Positions 42,423 to 52,661 of a stretch of 64,000 nt of DNA are shown piece by piece; within the stretch, counting starts at the first letter, position 1; every line of letters begins with the position of its first letter. The notes under the pieces were generated by a model, which saw only the letters and a list, made by a program, of their open reading frames with translations, made no database searches and was not told the origin of the DNA. The translations under genes and the position numbers were made by a program. Source of the stretch: JAOTWJ01 sp036398175. GTDB taxonomy: Bacteria; Gemmatimonadota; Gemmatimonadetes; Gemmatimonadales; GWC2-71-9. The stretch lies in contig DASWHL010000078.1 of assembly GCA_036398175.1 (NCBI GenBank), forward strand, positions 1 through 64,000. The letters are read 5' to 3'.

Positions 42423-44578
42423 ATGCGTCGTGTTGTTACCCATGCAGCGCTGCCCGTCGCCGCGCTGACCCTTGCCGTGCTCACGTCCGTCGCCGCGGCT
42501 CAGGTTGTCGTCCGTCCGTACGCCGAACGCGTCGAGGTCCGGCGGACCCACTACGGCGTCCCCCACCTGCTGGCGGACGATCTGGGCGCCCTCGGGTTTG
42601 GCCTCGCGTGGGTCCAGCTCGAAGATCACGGGCTCCGCGTGGTCGTGGAGCTGGTGCGCGCCCGGGGAGATCTGGCGCGGGCCTTCGGGCGGGACTCCAT
42701 TGATGCGGACTTCGTCCGGCGCCGGTTCCACGCCCATGCGGTCGCCACCTATCATCTACTGGCCTCGGATACGCGCGACCTGCTGGAGGGCTACGCGGCG
42801 GGCGTGAATGCGTACGTGGCCGGCCACGGCGACGAGTTTCCGGCGTGGGTGCGGCCGGTGTTCACCGGGCATGACGCGGCGGCGCTGTGGGTGGACGAGA
42901 CGACGGCGGCCAAGGTGCGCGTGTTCCGGGCCCGGCAGGCGGCCCGGCTCGCGACGGCGGATACGCTCGCGACGCTCGATCAGGGCTCGAACGCGTGGGC
43001 GTTCGCGCCGAGCCGGACGACCTCCGGGCGGGCCATCCTGCTTAGGAATCCGCACCTGTCCTGGGACGCGGGCTACTACGAGGTCCACCTCACGGTGCCC
43101 GGCGTGATCAACTTCTACGGCGATTTCCGCGTCGGGCATCCGCTCTACTTCAACGGCGGCTTCAACGACCGCCTGGGCTGGGCCACAACCAATAACAACC
43201 CCGATCTCGAGGAGATCTACGCGCTGGACGTGGATCCCGACCGCCCGGATCACTACCGGTTCGACGGCGCCGCCGTGCCGCTCGAGCGCGTACCGGTGAC
43301 GGTCGAGTTCCGGAACGGTCCCGGGCTCGCCACCGAGACGCGCGAGGTCTGGCGCACGCCGCTCGGCCCGGTCGTGGACCGCGCCGACGGCAAGGTCTAC
43401 GTCGTGCGGTCACCCGCGTGGGAGGAGTACCGCCGCGTGGAGCAGTTCCTGCGCATGATGCAGGCGCGGAGCCTGGCCGAGTGGCGGAGCGCGGTAGCCA
43501 TGCGGGCGCATGTGGAGTCCAACCTCACGTACGCCGACCGCGACGGGAACATCTACTACGTCTGGAACGCCACCGTACCGCGCCTGCCCACGGCGTCGGG
43601 CGGCGACACGGCGGCCATCCCCGCCGCCCGCTCGGCCGACGTCTGGACGGCCATCGTGCCGTTCGACTCGCTGCCCCAGGTGCTGAACCCGCGGGGCGGC
43701 TACGTCCAGAACGCGAACGATCCGTTCCACTATACCAACCTCCACGCCATCCACGACTCGACCCGGTTCCCCGATCCCTTCCCGCGGCCTGCCCTGGGGC
43801 TGCGGTCGCAGCTGTCGCTCCGGCTGGCGCAGCACCAGCGCAAGATGAGCCTGGAAGACGTGGTGCGGCTCAAGTACGACTACACATGCTGCTGGCGGAG
43901 CGGGTGCGGGACGACCTGGTCCGGCTGGTCCGGGCCGCGGCGCCCACCGGCGCGGTGGCGGAAGCGATCGGCGTCCTCGAACGGTGGGACGGCACGACGG
44001 CGCCGGCCTCCCGCGGCGGCGCGCTGTTCGAGGTGTGGTTCCGGCGATACGTCGCCGCCGACGCCGAGAACCCCGGCTCGTACGGCCAGCGCTGGGCCCG
44101 TGCTTTTGCCGAGCCCTGGTCGCCGGCGGCGCCCACCGCCACGCCGCGGGGGATTGCCAACCCGGCGCGGGCGGTGGCCGCCTTCTCGGCGGCGGTGGAC
44201 GAGGTCCTCCACGACTTCGGCGCGGCGGATGTCGCGTGGGGAGACGTGCACAGAGTCCGCGTGGGTGACGTGGACGTGCCCGTGGGGGGCTGCGCGGGCG
44301 GGTACGGGTGCTTCCGGGTGCTCAGCTACGGCGTCTCGTCGGACAGCCTGTGGGTGGCAAACCGGGGCGACGGCTGGGTGCTGGCGGTCGAGTTCGGCCG
44401 CGACGGCCCGCGCGCGTACTCGGTGCTGGCCTACGGCCAGAGTTCCCGTCCCGGGTCGCCGCACCACGCGGATCAGGCGGCCATGTTCGCGCGGGGAGAG
44501 TTGAAGCGCGTCGCGTTCACCGAGCAGGAGATCGCGCGCGACCTGCTGCGCCGTTACCGGCCCCGGCGCGCGCCGTGA
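42423..44578 (+). pseudogene. Penicillin acylase family protein with a one-base frameshift
   Basis: The secreted Ntn-hydrolase starts with a signal peptide (to ~27). GSNAWAF (Ser189) marks the autocatalytic cleavage that creates the beta-chain N-terminal nucleophile. ILLRNPHLSWDAGYYEVHL and NGGFNDRLGWATTNNNPDLEE are strongly conserved. Near 43884 (TACACATGCTG, expected TACACCATGCTG) one base is missing. The remaining ~230 codons (LLAERVRDDL to the C-terminal RDLLRRYRP) continue cleanly in the next frame to the TGA at 44576. The clean continuation makes either a very recent mutation or an assembly error likely. Confidence 0.82.
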
Positions 44579-44787
44579 GGATGGCGCCGCACCTGTTCAC
44601 GATCGTGGCGCGCCCGCCGGGGCACCACGCGCGGTCGTGACGGAGGTCGGCTGCCGGCGCGCGATGCGGCCGGCTCGTCCCCGGGATATCTTCCCCGGTG
44701 CCTGCGGCCGCGGGAGGCGCTCGCCGGCGGTGTGCGGCCGGGCGGCGACCGTGGGCTCTCGTCGCAGTCCTCGGAAGGAGTGGGCGG

Positions 44788-46194
44788 ATGGGTACGAGTG
44801 TGCGGGAGGGGGCCTCCGCGAAGGTGGCGACCATGAGTGACTACGCGACGAGTCTGATGGCGACCGTCAGGGCCAAGAACCCGGCCGAGCCCGAGTTCCA
44901 TCAGGCCGTCGAGGAAGTCGTCGAATCGCTGACGCTGGTCCTGGAGCGGCATCCGGAGTACCAGTCCGCGGGCATCCTGGAACGGCTGATCGAGCCGGAA
45001 CGGGTCATCCTGTTCCGGGTGCCGTGGGTGGACGATCACGGCGACGTGTGCGTCAACCGCGGCTTCCGGATCGAGATGAACAGCGCGATCGGCCCGTACA
45101 AGGGCGGGCTCCGGTTCCACCCCTCGGTCAACCTCGGCATCCTCAAGTTCCTGGCGTTCGAGCAGGTGTTCAAGAATTCGCTGACCACCCTCCCGATGGG
45201 CGGCGGCAAGGGCGGGTCGGACTTCGACCCCAAGGGCAAGAGCGATCAGGAAGTGATGCGGTTCTGCCAGAGCTTCATGACCGAGCTGTGCCGGCACATC
45301 GGCCCCAACACCGACGTGCCCGCCGGCGACATCGGCGTGGGCGGCCGGGAGATCGGGTTCCTGTTCGGGCAGTACAAGCGGCTGGCCAACGAGTTCACCG
45401 GGGTGCTCACCGGCAAGGGGCTCACCTGGGGCGGCTCGCTGATCCGGCCCGAAGCCACGGGCTACGGCGCCGTGTACTTCGCGGCGGAGATGCTGCAGAG
45501 CCGCGGCGACTCGCTCGAGGGCAAGCGGTGCCTCGTGTCCGGAAGTGGCAACGTGTCGCAGTACACCTGCGAGAAGCTGCTCGACCTGGGCGCGCTGCCG
45601 GTGACCCTGTCCGACTCGAACGGCGTGATCCACGACCCCAACGGCATCACGCGCGAGAAGCTCGCGTGGGTGATGGAACTCAAGAACCTGCGTCGCGGGC
45701 GCATCAAGGACTACGCGGACCGGTTCACGGGGGCGACGTACGTCCCGTGGGACCCGCGGCTGAGCCATAATCCGCTGTGGGATATCGAGGCGCAGTGCGC
45801 CTTCCCGAGCGCGACGCAGAACGAGATCAACATCCACGACGCCACCAACATGCTCAAGCGCGGCGTCTTCGTGGTGTCCGAGGGCGCCAACATGCCGTGC
45901 ACGCTGCAGGCCACCCGGGCGTTCCTGGACGCCGGCATCCTGTACGGCCCCGGCAAGGCGGCCAACGCGGGCGGCGTGGCCGTGTCGGGCCTGGAGATGT
46001 CGCAGAACAGCATGCGCCTGTCGTGGAGCCGGGACGAGGTGGACGCGCGGCTCCGGCGGATCATGGTCGCCATTCACGAGAACTGCTTCGAGACCGCCGA
46101 GCGGTATGGCACGCCCGGCAATCTCGTCAACGGCGCAAACATCGCCGGGTTCCTGAAGGTGGCGAACGCCATGATGGACCAGGGGGTAGTCTAG
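44788..46194 (+). CDS. gdhA: NADP-type glutamate dehydrogenase
   Basis: The 468-residue enzyme interconverts glutamate with 2-oxoglutarate and ammonium. It matches the E. coli-type family almost throughout: SAIGPYKGGLRFHPSVNL, LPMGGGKGGSDFDPKGKS with the catalytic Lys, TDVPAGDIGVGGREIGF, VSGSGNVSQY for the cofactor, and a final NGANIAGFLKVANAM. GGAAGGAG sits 7 bases before the ATG at 44788; an ATG at 44833 would match the usual length. With nrfHA it links nitrite-derived ammonium to assimilation. Confidence 0.94.
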   Translation: MGTSVREGASAKVATMSDYATSLMATVRAKNPAEPEFHQAVEEVVESLTLVLERHPEYQSAGILERLIEPERVILFRVPWVDDHGDVCVNRGFRIEMNSAIGPYKGGLRFHPSVNLGILKFLAFEQVFKNSLTTLPMGGGKGGSDFDPKGKSDQEVMRFCQSFMTELCRHIGPNTDVPAGDIGVGGREIGFLFGQYKRLANEFTGVLTGKGLTWGGSLIRPEATGYGAVYFAAEMLQSRGDSLEGKRCLVSGSGNVSQYTCEKLLDLGALPVTLSDSNGVIHDPNGITREKLAWVMELKNLRRGRIKDYADRFTGATYVPWDPRLSHNPLWDIEAQCAFPSATQNEINIHDATNMLKRGVFVVSEGANMPCTLQATRAFLDAGILYGPGKAANAGGVAVSGLEMSQNSMRLSWSRDEVDARLRRIMVAIHENCFETAERYGTPGNLVNGANIAGFLKVANAMMDQGVV

Positions 46195-46250
46195 CCGATA
46201 GCCGATAGCCGATGGTGCGCGATCGGCCATCGGCCATCGGCCATCGGCCA
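46193..46250. repeat. GCCGATN-heptamer palindrome, second site
   Basis: AGCCGAT three times on the left is mirrored by ATCGGCC three times on the right, starting in the gdhA stop codon. It fills the 70 bases before the next gene, so it may end the gdhA transcript or stabilise its 3' end. Confidence 0.65.
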
Positions 46251-46264
46251 ACGAGCCGCCCAGC

Positions 46265-49243
46265 ATGACCCAGACGGAACTCCTGCCGCTGTATGTCACG
46301 AACCCGTATCAGGCCCTCCAGAGCCTGATGCCGTTTCGGGTGCAGGACATTCTGCTGGTGTCGAGCCTGTACGACTCGTTCACGCTCCGCGAGGACGGCC
46401 GGCTCAACGAGCTGATCGCGAGCGAGTTCCTGGACCTGTCGCTGTATCACACGCCCGGGCTCACGCACGTGGCGACCGCCACGGAGGCCCTGGCGCTGGC
46501 GCGGTCGGAGCGGCGGTTCCACCTGATCATCACGGCGCCGAACCCCGGGGACATGGACGCCACGGTGCTGGCGCGCCGGGTGCACGAGGCCGGGCTGGAC
46601 GTCCCCGTCGTGGTGCTGGCCTACGACAACACGGAGCGGAAGGACTTCGTCGCCCGCCACACCGACCTGTCCGACATCGAGCGGATCTTCCTCTGGCAGG
46701 GGAACGCCCGCATCCTGGTCGCCATCGTGAAGTACGTCGAGGACCGGCGGAACGTGGCCCACGACACCACCACCGCCGGCGTCCCCGTGATTCTGGTGGT
46801 CGAGGACAACGTCCGGTACTACTCGTCGTTCCTGCCGACCATCTACACGGAATTGATCAGCCAGTCGCAACGCCTGATCAGCGAGGGGATGAACCTCTCG
46901 CACAAACTCGTGCGCATGCGCGCGCGTCCCAAGATCCTCCTCGCGAGCACGTTCGAGGAGGCCTGGGAGCTATTCACCCGTTACCGGCCGTTCATCCTGG
47001 GCCTGATCTCGGACGTGGAGTTTCCCCGGGACGGTACGCCGTCCCGCGAGGCCGGGTTCGACCTGGCCCGTATGGCGCGGGCGGCGGTACCGGATCTGCC
47101 GATCCTGCTCCAGTCAAGCCGCAGCGAGTTCGCCGCGGGCGCCGAGGCGGTGGGGGCGGCGTTCCTCCAGAAGTACTCGGACACGCTGCTCACCGACCTG
47201 CGGCAGTTCATGGTGGAGCAGTTCTCGCTCGGTGATTTCGTCTTCAAGATGCCCGATGGGCGCGCCGTGGGACGGGCAGCCGACCTCAAGACGCTGGAAG
47301 CCCTGCTCCACACCGTGCCCGCGGAGAGCATCGCGTATCACGGCGAGCGGAACCACTTCTCCAACTGGCTGATTGCGCGGACCGAATTCGCCCTCGCCCA
47401 CAAGCTCCGGCCGCGCAAGGTGTCGGACTTCGCATCGCTGGAGGACCTGCGCCAGATCCTGATCGCCTCCATCGGTGAGTACCGTCGCGAGCAGGGAGAG
47501 GTGCTGGTCGCGGACTTCGACCGCGAGACGTTCGACGGGTCGGGGACCTTCTTTGCCCGGATCGGCGGCGGATCGCTCGGCGGGAAGGCGCGGGGGCTGG
47601 CCTTCTCGCGCTACCTGCTGAGCTACCACCGGATGGGGCGGCGGTTCGCGGGCGTCCGCACCGGCGTGCCGCCGGCGGTGGTGCTGGCCACGGACTGCTT
47701 CGACCTGTTTCTGGCGCAGAATGATCTGCTGGGGTTTGCACTGAGCGGGGTGCCGGACGAGGAGTTGCTGGCCCGCTTTCTGGCCGCGCCCCTGCCCGAC
47801 GAGGTCGTCCTGGACCTCCAGTGCTTTCTCGAGTTCGTGCGGTGGCCGCTCGCCGTGCGCTCGTCGAGCCTGCTCGAGGACTCGCAGAGCGTCCCGCTGG
47901 GGGGCGTGTACAAGACGCTGATGCTCCCGAACAGCCATCCGAGCGATGGCGAACGGCTCGCGCAGCTGATGCAGGCGGTGAAGCGCGTGTACGCCTCCAC
48001 GTTCAGCGGGCACGCGCGCGCGCAGCTCCGGGCCACGCCGTACCGGCTGGAAGAGGACAAGATGGCGGTCGTGCTGCAGAAGGTGGTCGGCACGCGGCAC
48101 GGCAGCCGCTACTACCCGGATTTCTCGGGCGTCGCGCGCTCGTACAATTTCTATCCCGCGACGCCCCAGCAGGCCGAGGACGGGATCGCCGCCGTGGCGT
48201 TGGGCATGGGCCGGGCGGTGGTCGAGGGCGAATCCTGCCTGACCTTCAGCCCCCGGCACCCGCGGCAGCTCCTCAGCTTCTCGTCGGTGGAGGACGTGCT
48301 CGCCAACTCGCAGCGGGAGTTCTGGGCCCTCGAGCTGCAGCATGGAGCGGCGTCGCTGGAGTCCGAGGAGTCCATGCGGGAGCGCCGCTACGGGCTGGAC
48401 GTGGCCGAAGAGGACGGGACGCTGGCCCAGCTCGGCTCCACCTACTCGGCCGAGAACCACGCGGTGTACGACGGGCTCTCCCGCCCGGGCGTGCGGCTCG
48501 TGACGTTCGCGCCCATCCTCAAGCGCAGCGTCTTTCCGCTGGCCGACATCCTGCGGCTGCTGCTCGACGTGAGCAAACAGGGCATGCACCGGGAGGTGGA
48601 GATCGAGTTTGCCGTCCGGCTGGCCACGTCCGCGCAGGACCACCACGAGTTCGGATTTCTCCAGGTGCGGCCGGTGGCGCGCACGCGTGACCTCGACGGA
48701 CCGTCCCTCGACGAGACGCCCGACGACCAGCTCCTGTGCCGCAGCCCCCGCGTGCTCGGCAACGGCGTCGCCGACTTGCACGACGTCGTGGTCGTGGACT
48801 TCCACCGCTTCGATCGGGCGCAGACCCACGCCGCCGCCCGCGAGATCGGACGGTTCAACGCCCTGCTCGCGGGCGAAGGGCGGCCGTATCTCCTGATCGG
48901 CGTCGGACGCTGGGGCTCCAACGACCCGTGGCTCGGGATTCCCGTGACCTGGGACGAGATCGCCGGCGCCCGCGTGATCGTGGAATCGGGGTTCCGCGAC
49001 TTCCGCGTCACGCCGTCCCAGGGGAGCCACTTCTTCCAGAACCTGACGTCGTTCGAGGTGGGCTACTTCACCGTCAACGCCGACGCGGGCGAAGGGTTCG
49101 TGGACTGGGACTGGATCGCGGCCCAGCCGGCCCGGGGAGCGGAGGCGCTGGTCCGCCACCTGCGGTTCGACGACCCGGTGGTGGTGAAGATGGCCGGCCG
49201 CGAAGGGCGGGGCGTCATCTTCAAGCCGGGCGCCGGGGGCTAG
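46265..49243 (+). CDS. PEP-synthase-like protein with two receiver-like domains
   Basis: The 992-residue protein has an N-terminal receiver-like region (~27-165), a second receiver (~177-345; VILVVEDN start, candidate phospho-Asp in LISDVEFPRDG), and a PEP/pyruvate-binding (PPDK_N) ATP-grasp region from ~425 (GGGSLGGKARGLAFSR, then WPLAVRSSSLLEDSQSVPLGGVYKT). The C-terminal ~200 residues are novel to me (IGVGRWGSNDPWLGIPV). The phosphohistidine and PEP-utilising domains of PEP synthase are absent. It looks like a regulated phosphotransfer or sensor protein of unknown role. Confidence 0.8.
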   Translation: MTQTELLPLYVTNPYQALQSLMPFRVQDILLVSSLYDSFTLREDGRLNELIASEFLDLSLYHTPGLTHVATATEALALARSERRFHLIITAPNPGDMDATVLARRVHEAGLDVPVVVLAYDNTERKDFVARHTDLSDIERIFLWQGNARILVAIVKYVEDRRNVAHDTTTAGVPVILVVEDNVRYYSSFLPTIYTELISQSQRLISEGMNLSHKLVRMRARPKILLASTFEEAWELFTRYRPFILGLISDVEFPRDGTPSREAGFDLARMARAAVPDLPILLQSSRSEFAAGAEAVGAAFLQKYSDTLLTDLRQFMVEQFSLGDFVFKMPDGRAVGRAADLKTLEALLHTVPAESIAYHGERNHFSNWLIARTEFALAHKLRPRKVSDFASLEDLRQILIASIGEYRREQGEVLVADFDRETFDGSGTFFARIGGGSLGGKARGLAFSRYLLSYHRMGRRFAGVRTGVPPAVVLATDCFDLFLAQNDLLGFALSGVPDEELLARFLAAPLPDEVVLDLQCFLEFVRWPLAVRSSSLLEDSQSVPLGGVYKTLMLPNSHPSDGERLAQLMQAVKRVYASTFSGHARAQLRATPYRLEEDKMAVVLQKVVGTRHGSRYYPDFSGVARSYNFYPATPQQAEDGIAAVALGMGRAVVEGESCLTFSPRHPRQLLSFSSVEDVLANSQREFWALELQHGAASLESEESMRERRYGLDVAEEDGTLAQLGSTYSAENHAVYDGLSRPGVRLVTFAPILKRSVFPLADILRLLLDVSKQGMHREVEIEFAVRLATSAQDHHEFGFLQVRPVARTRDLDGPSLDETPDDQLLCRSPRVLGNGVADLHDVVVVDFHRFDRAQTHAAAREIGRFNALLAGEGRPYLLIGVGRWGSNDPWLGIPVTWDEIAGARVIVESGFRDFRVTPSQGSHFFQNLTSFEVGYFTVNADAGEGFVDWDWIAAQPARGAEALVRHLRFDDPVVVKMAGREGRGVIFKPGAGG

Positions 49244-49298
49244 CGCCGCGCCACACGGGCGATTGCACGCCCCTTCATGCTGCTTCATCGAAATCTTC

Positions 49299-49383
49299 AC
49301 ACTCCCCCCCGTAGGCTCCATCCTGGGGGGAGTGTCCGTGCCGGCGCCGTCCGGCGGCCCGATCCCGACCGCGGACGGTCGGG
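49299..49383 (+). promoter_or_regulatory. Leader hairpins before the five-gene operon
   Basis: ACACTCCCCCC/GGGGGGAGTGT (49299-49335) gives a perfect 11-bp stem, and CCCGACCG-CGGA-CGGTCGGG (49364-49383) an 8-bp stem with a tetraloop. They lie in the 192 bases before the operon. The first could terminate the upstream transcript; the second is close enough to affect the operon mRNA. No riboswitch class was recognised. Confidence 0.45.
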
Positions 49384-49435
49384 CATCGGCTGAGCCGGCC
49401 GTGAGCGCTTCCCGCACTACCTGTGAGGACCGTTC

Positions 49436-50554
49436 ATGGCCAAGTACCGCATCGCGTGGCTGCCGGGTGACGGCGTCGGCGTTGACGTGCTCGACGCCGC
49501 GCGCATCGTGCTGGACCGCATTGGGCTGGACGCGGAGTACATCCCCGGCGACATCGGATGGGATTTCTGGTGCGCGGAGGGGGACGCGCTTCCGCCCCGC
49601 ACCGTGGATCTCCTTCGCACGGTGGACGCCGCGCTGTTCGGGGCCATCACCTCAAAACCCGCCAAGACCGCCGCCGCCGAGCTGGCGCCCGCGCTGCGGG
49701 ACAAGGGGCTGAGCTACCGGTCGCCCATCGTCCGGATGCGGCAGCTGTTCGACCTCTACGTCTGCCTGCGGCCCTGCAAGGCCTATCCCGGGAACGCGCT
49801 CAACTTCCGCGAGAAGATAGACCTCGTCGTGTTCCGCGAGAACACGGAGGACCTCTACTCCGGCGTGGAGTTTTCCCCGGTCCCCGCGGAGCTGGCGGAC
49901 GTGCTCGGCCGCCTGGCCCCGCCGTTCGGCCACTTCGCGAAGCTCCCGGGCGACCAGTACGCGGTGTCCTGCAAAATCAACACGCAGCGGGGGTCCGAGC
50001 GGATCATCCGTGCGGCGTTCGAGTTCGCGAAGACGACGGGCCGGAAGAAGGTGACCGTGGTCCACAAGGCCAACGTGGTCCGCGCCACCGATGGGCTGTT
50101 CCTCGAGGCCGCGCGCACGGTCGCCGGGGATTTCCCGGGCATCGTGTGGGACGACGCCAACATTGACGCGATGACGATGTGGCTGCTCAAGAACCCGTTC
50201 AACTATGACGTGCTCGTGGCCCCCAACCTCTACGGCGACATCATCTCGGATCTGTGCGCGCAGATGGTGGGCGGGCTGGGATTCGGCTGCTCCGGCAACA
50301 TCGGCGAGCAGCTCGCCGTGTTCGAGCCGACGCACGGGTCGGCGCCGAAGTACGCGGGGCAGTCCAAGGTGAACCCGATCGCCACGATCCTGGCCGTGAA
50401 GATGATGCTGGACTGGCTGGGGGAGGCCGACAAGGCGACGGCGCTCGAGGCGGCCGTGGCCGCGGTGATCGCGGAGGGGAAGGTCCGCACGTACGACATG
50501 GGCGGGACCAGCACAACGCTCGACATGGGGCGCGCGGTAGCGGCGGCGCTGTGA
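49436..50554 (+). CDS. Isocitrate/isopropylmalate dehydrogenase family enzyme
   Basis: The 372-residue beta-decarboxylating dehydrogenase has WLPGDGVGVDVLDAA at the start, VVFRENTEDLYSGVEF, KVTVVHKANVV and NLYGDIISDLCAQMVGGLGF, the family signature. It could act on isocitrate, 3-isopropylmalate, homoisocitrate or a methylmalate. The neighbours favour a malate-type substrate with a side chain. Its stop overlaps the next start by one base (TGATG). Confidence 0.85.
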   Translation: MAKYRIAWLPGDGVGVDVLDAARIVLDRIGLDAEYIPGDIGWDFWCAEGDALPPRTVDLLRTVDAALFGAITSKPAKTAAAELAPALRDKGLSYRSPIVRMRQLFDLYVCLRPCKAYPGNALNFREKIDLVVFRENTEDLYSGVEFSPVPAELADVLGRLAPPFGHFAKLPGDQYAVSCKINTQRGSERIIRAAFEFAKTTGRKKVTVVHKANVVRATDGLFLEAARTVAGDFPGIVWDDANIDAMTMWLLKNPFNYDVLVAPNLYGDIISDLCAQMVGGLGFGCSGNIGEQLAVFEPTHGSAPKYAGQSKVNPIATILAVKMMLDWLGEADKATALEAAVAAVIAEGKVRTYDMGGTSTTLDMGRAVAAAL

Positions 50555-51465
50555 TGGCGGAGATCATCCTGCACGAGGTCGGCCCGCGCGACGGGCTCCA
50601 GATGGAGCGGGGCGGAGTACCGCTGGAGGTCAAGGAGTCGTGGATCCGGCGCGTCATGGCGTCGGGCGTGGACATCGTGCAGGTAGGCTCGTTCGTCCAT
50701 CCCGACAGGGTCCCGCAGATGGCCGATACCGACGAGCTGTTCCGGCGGCTGGGGGCGGAGAAGCGGGCGGCCGTGACCCTGTCGGGGCTCGTGCTCAACG
50801 AGAAAGGACTGGAGCGGGGGCTGGCCTGCGGGGTCGAGATGTTCTGCATGGGCGCCTCGGCCAGCGACACGCACAGCCGCCGGAACAGCGGGATGGGGAC
50901 GGATGAGGCGTTGCGGCACATCATCGCCGCCGCGCGGCGGGCGGTGGACGCCGGACGGAAGGTGCAGGTGTCGGTGCAGTCCGCGTTCGGGTGCGGGTTC
51001 GAGGGGCGGGTCCCGGAAAGCCGGGTGCTGGACATGGTGCGGGCGTACCGCGATGCGGGACTCACGAACGTGAGCCTGGCGGACACCGCGGGGCACGCCG
51101 ATCCCGAACAGGTCGAGCGGCTGTTCGGCAGCGTGCGGGCGCTGGACGCCGGTATCATGTGCACCTGCCATTTCCACAACACGTACGGCCTGGGCATGGT
51201 CAACATCTTCGCGGCCCTCCGGGCGGGGGTCCGGACGGTCGAGACGTCGTTCGCGGGGCTCGGCGGGTGCCCGTTCACGAAGGTCGCGGCGGGCAACGTG
51301 GCCACCGAGGACTTCGTGCACGCGCTCCAGCGCGAGGGCAAGCGGACCGATGTGAACCTGGCGACGCTGATCGGGGTCGCCCGTGACGTGGCGGCGCACT
51401 TCGGTCGGGACATGCAGGGCTTCGTCTACCGGACCGGTCCCATCCCGACGGGAGCGGCGGAATGA
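50554..51465 (+). CDS. HMG-CoA lyase-like enzyme
   Basis: The 303-residue TIM-barrel lyase has EVGPRDGLQME (metal/substrate), the HFHNTYGLGMVN metal-binding histidines and the ETSFAGLGGCPF signature with the catalytic Cys. It should cleave a 3-hydroxy-3-methyl-type acyl-CoA, such as HMG-CoA or citramalyl-CoA, to acetyl-CoA plus a keto acid. The next gene overlaps by four bases. Confidence 0.85.
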   Translation: MAEIILHEVGPRDGLQMERGGVPLEVKESWIRRVMASGVDIVQVGSFVHPDRVPQMADTDELFRRLGAEKRAAVTLSGLVLNEKGLERGLACGVEMFCMGASASDTHSRRNSGMGTDEALRHIIAAARRAVDAGRKVQVSVQSAFGCGFEGRVPESRVLDMVRAYRDAGLTNVSLADTAGHADPEQVERLFGSVRALDAGIMCTCHFHNTYGLGMVNIFAALRAGVRTVETSFAGLGGCPFTKVAAGNVATEDFVHALQREGKRTDVNLATLIGVARDVAAHFGRDMQGFVYRTGPIPTGAAE

Positions 51466-52661
51466 CCCGGTCCATGCTCGAGGGCGTCCGGGTCCTGGAT
51501 CTCACCAACGTGCTGGCCGGGCCGTTCGCGACGCTGCACCTGGCGCTGCTCGGCGCCGAGGTCATCAAGATCGAGAATCCAAAGGACGGCGACCTGGCAC
51601 GCAAGCTCGGCATCGTGCCGCGGTTCAACGAGCAGCTCATGGGCACGAGCTTCCTCGCGCAGAACTGCAACAAGAAGTCCCTCACGCTGAACATGAAGAT
51701 CCCGGAGGGGAAGGAGATCTTCCGGACGCTCGCGCGCACGGCGGACGTGCTGGTGGAGAACTTCCGGCCCGGCGTGATGGAGCGCCTTGGCTTCGGGCAC
51801 GAGGCGCTGGCCGGACTGAACCCGCGGCTCATCTACTGCGCCATCTCGGGCTTCGGGCAGGCGGGGCCCGACGCGCTGAAGCCCGCCTACGACCAGATCA
51901 TCCAGGGCCTGAGCGGCGTGATGGCCATCAACGGGGACGAGCGCCTGAACCCGCTGCGGGCCGGGTTTCCCGTCTGCGATACGGTGGGTGGGCTCAACGC
52001 GGCGTTCGCGATCATGGCCGCCCTGTACGACCGTGAGCGCACCGGCGAAGGGCAGTTCATAGACGTCGCGATGCTCGATTCCATCATGCCGCTCATGGGC
52101 TGGGTGGCCGCGAACCTGCTGATCGGCGGCCAGCAACCCGTGCTGATGGGCAATGACAACTTCACGGCGGCGCCGTCGGGCACGTTCCGGACGCGGGACG
52201 GGTTCATCAACATCGCCGCCAACAAGCAGGAGCAGTGGGAGGCGCTCTGCGACGCGCTCGGCGTGCAGGAGCTGCTGACCGATCCGCGATTCGAGCAGCG
52301 CGACGTGCGGAAACGGAACCGCCAGGCGCTCACGCCCCTGCTCGAGGCGAAGCTGGCCGAGCGGCCGACGGCGGACTGGGTGGATCTGCTGAACGCGCGG
52401 GACATTCCGAGCGGCGCGATCCTGGGGCTCGAGGAAGCGCTGACGCAGCCGCAGGTGCGGCACCGGCAGGCGCTCCGGGACGTCGCCATCGAGGGGTTGG
52501 GCACGTACAAGCTGTTCGGCCTGACGGCGCGGTTCGCCGGAACGCCGGGCGCGATCACGGCGCCGCCGCCGCGCCTGGGCGCGGATACGGACGCGGTACT
52601 CGAGGAGCTGGGCGTGCCCGCCGCGGAGCGGGCGGCGCTCAAGGCGAAAGGGGTGGTATGA
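51462..52661 (+). CDS. CaiB/BaiF family (type III) CoA-transferase
   Basis: The 399-residue enzyme moves CoA between carboxylic acids. LEGVRVLDLTNVLAGPFATLHL, VLVENFRPGVMERLG and LIYCAISGFGQAGP are typical, with EGQFIDVAMLDS further on. Next to an HMG-CoA-lyase-like gene it would activate the acid that the lyase cleaves, for example using succinyl-CoA. It starts in an ATGA overlap and ends in one. Confidence 0.9.
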   Translation: MTRSMLEGVRVLDLTNVLAGPFATLHLALLGAEVIKIENPKDGDLARKLGIVPRFNEQLMGTSFLAQNCNKKSLTLNMKIPEGKEIFRTLARTADVLVENFRPGVMERLGFGHEALAGLNPRLIYCAISGFGQAGPDALKPAYDQIIQGLSGVMAINGDERLNPLRAGFPVCDTVGGLNAAFAIMAALYDRERTGEGQFIDVAMLDSIMPLMGWVAANLLIGGQQPVLMGNDNFTAAPSGTFRTRDGFINIAANKQEQWEALCDALGVQELLTDPRFEQRDVRKRNRQALTPLLEAKLAERPTADWVDLLNARDIPSGAILGLEEALTQPQVRHRQALRDVAIEGLGTYKLFGLTARFAGTPGAITAPPPRLGADTDAVLEELGVPAAERAALKAKGVV

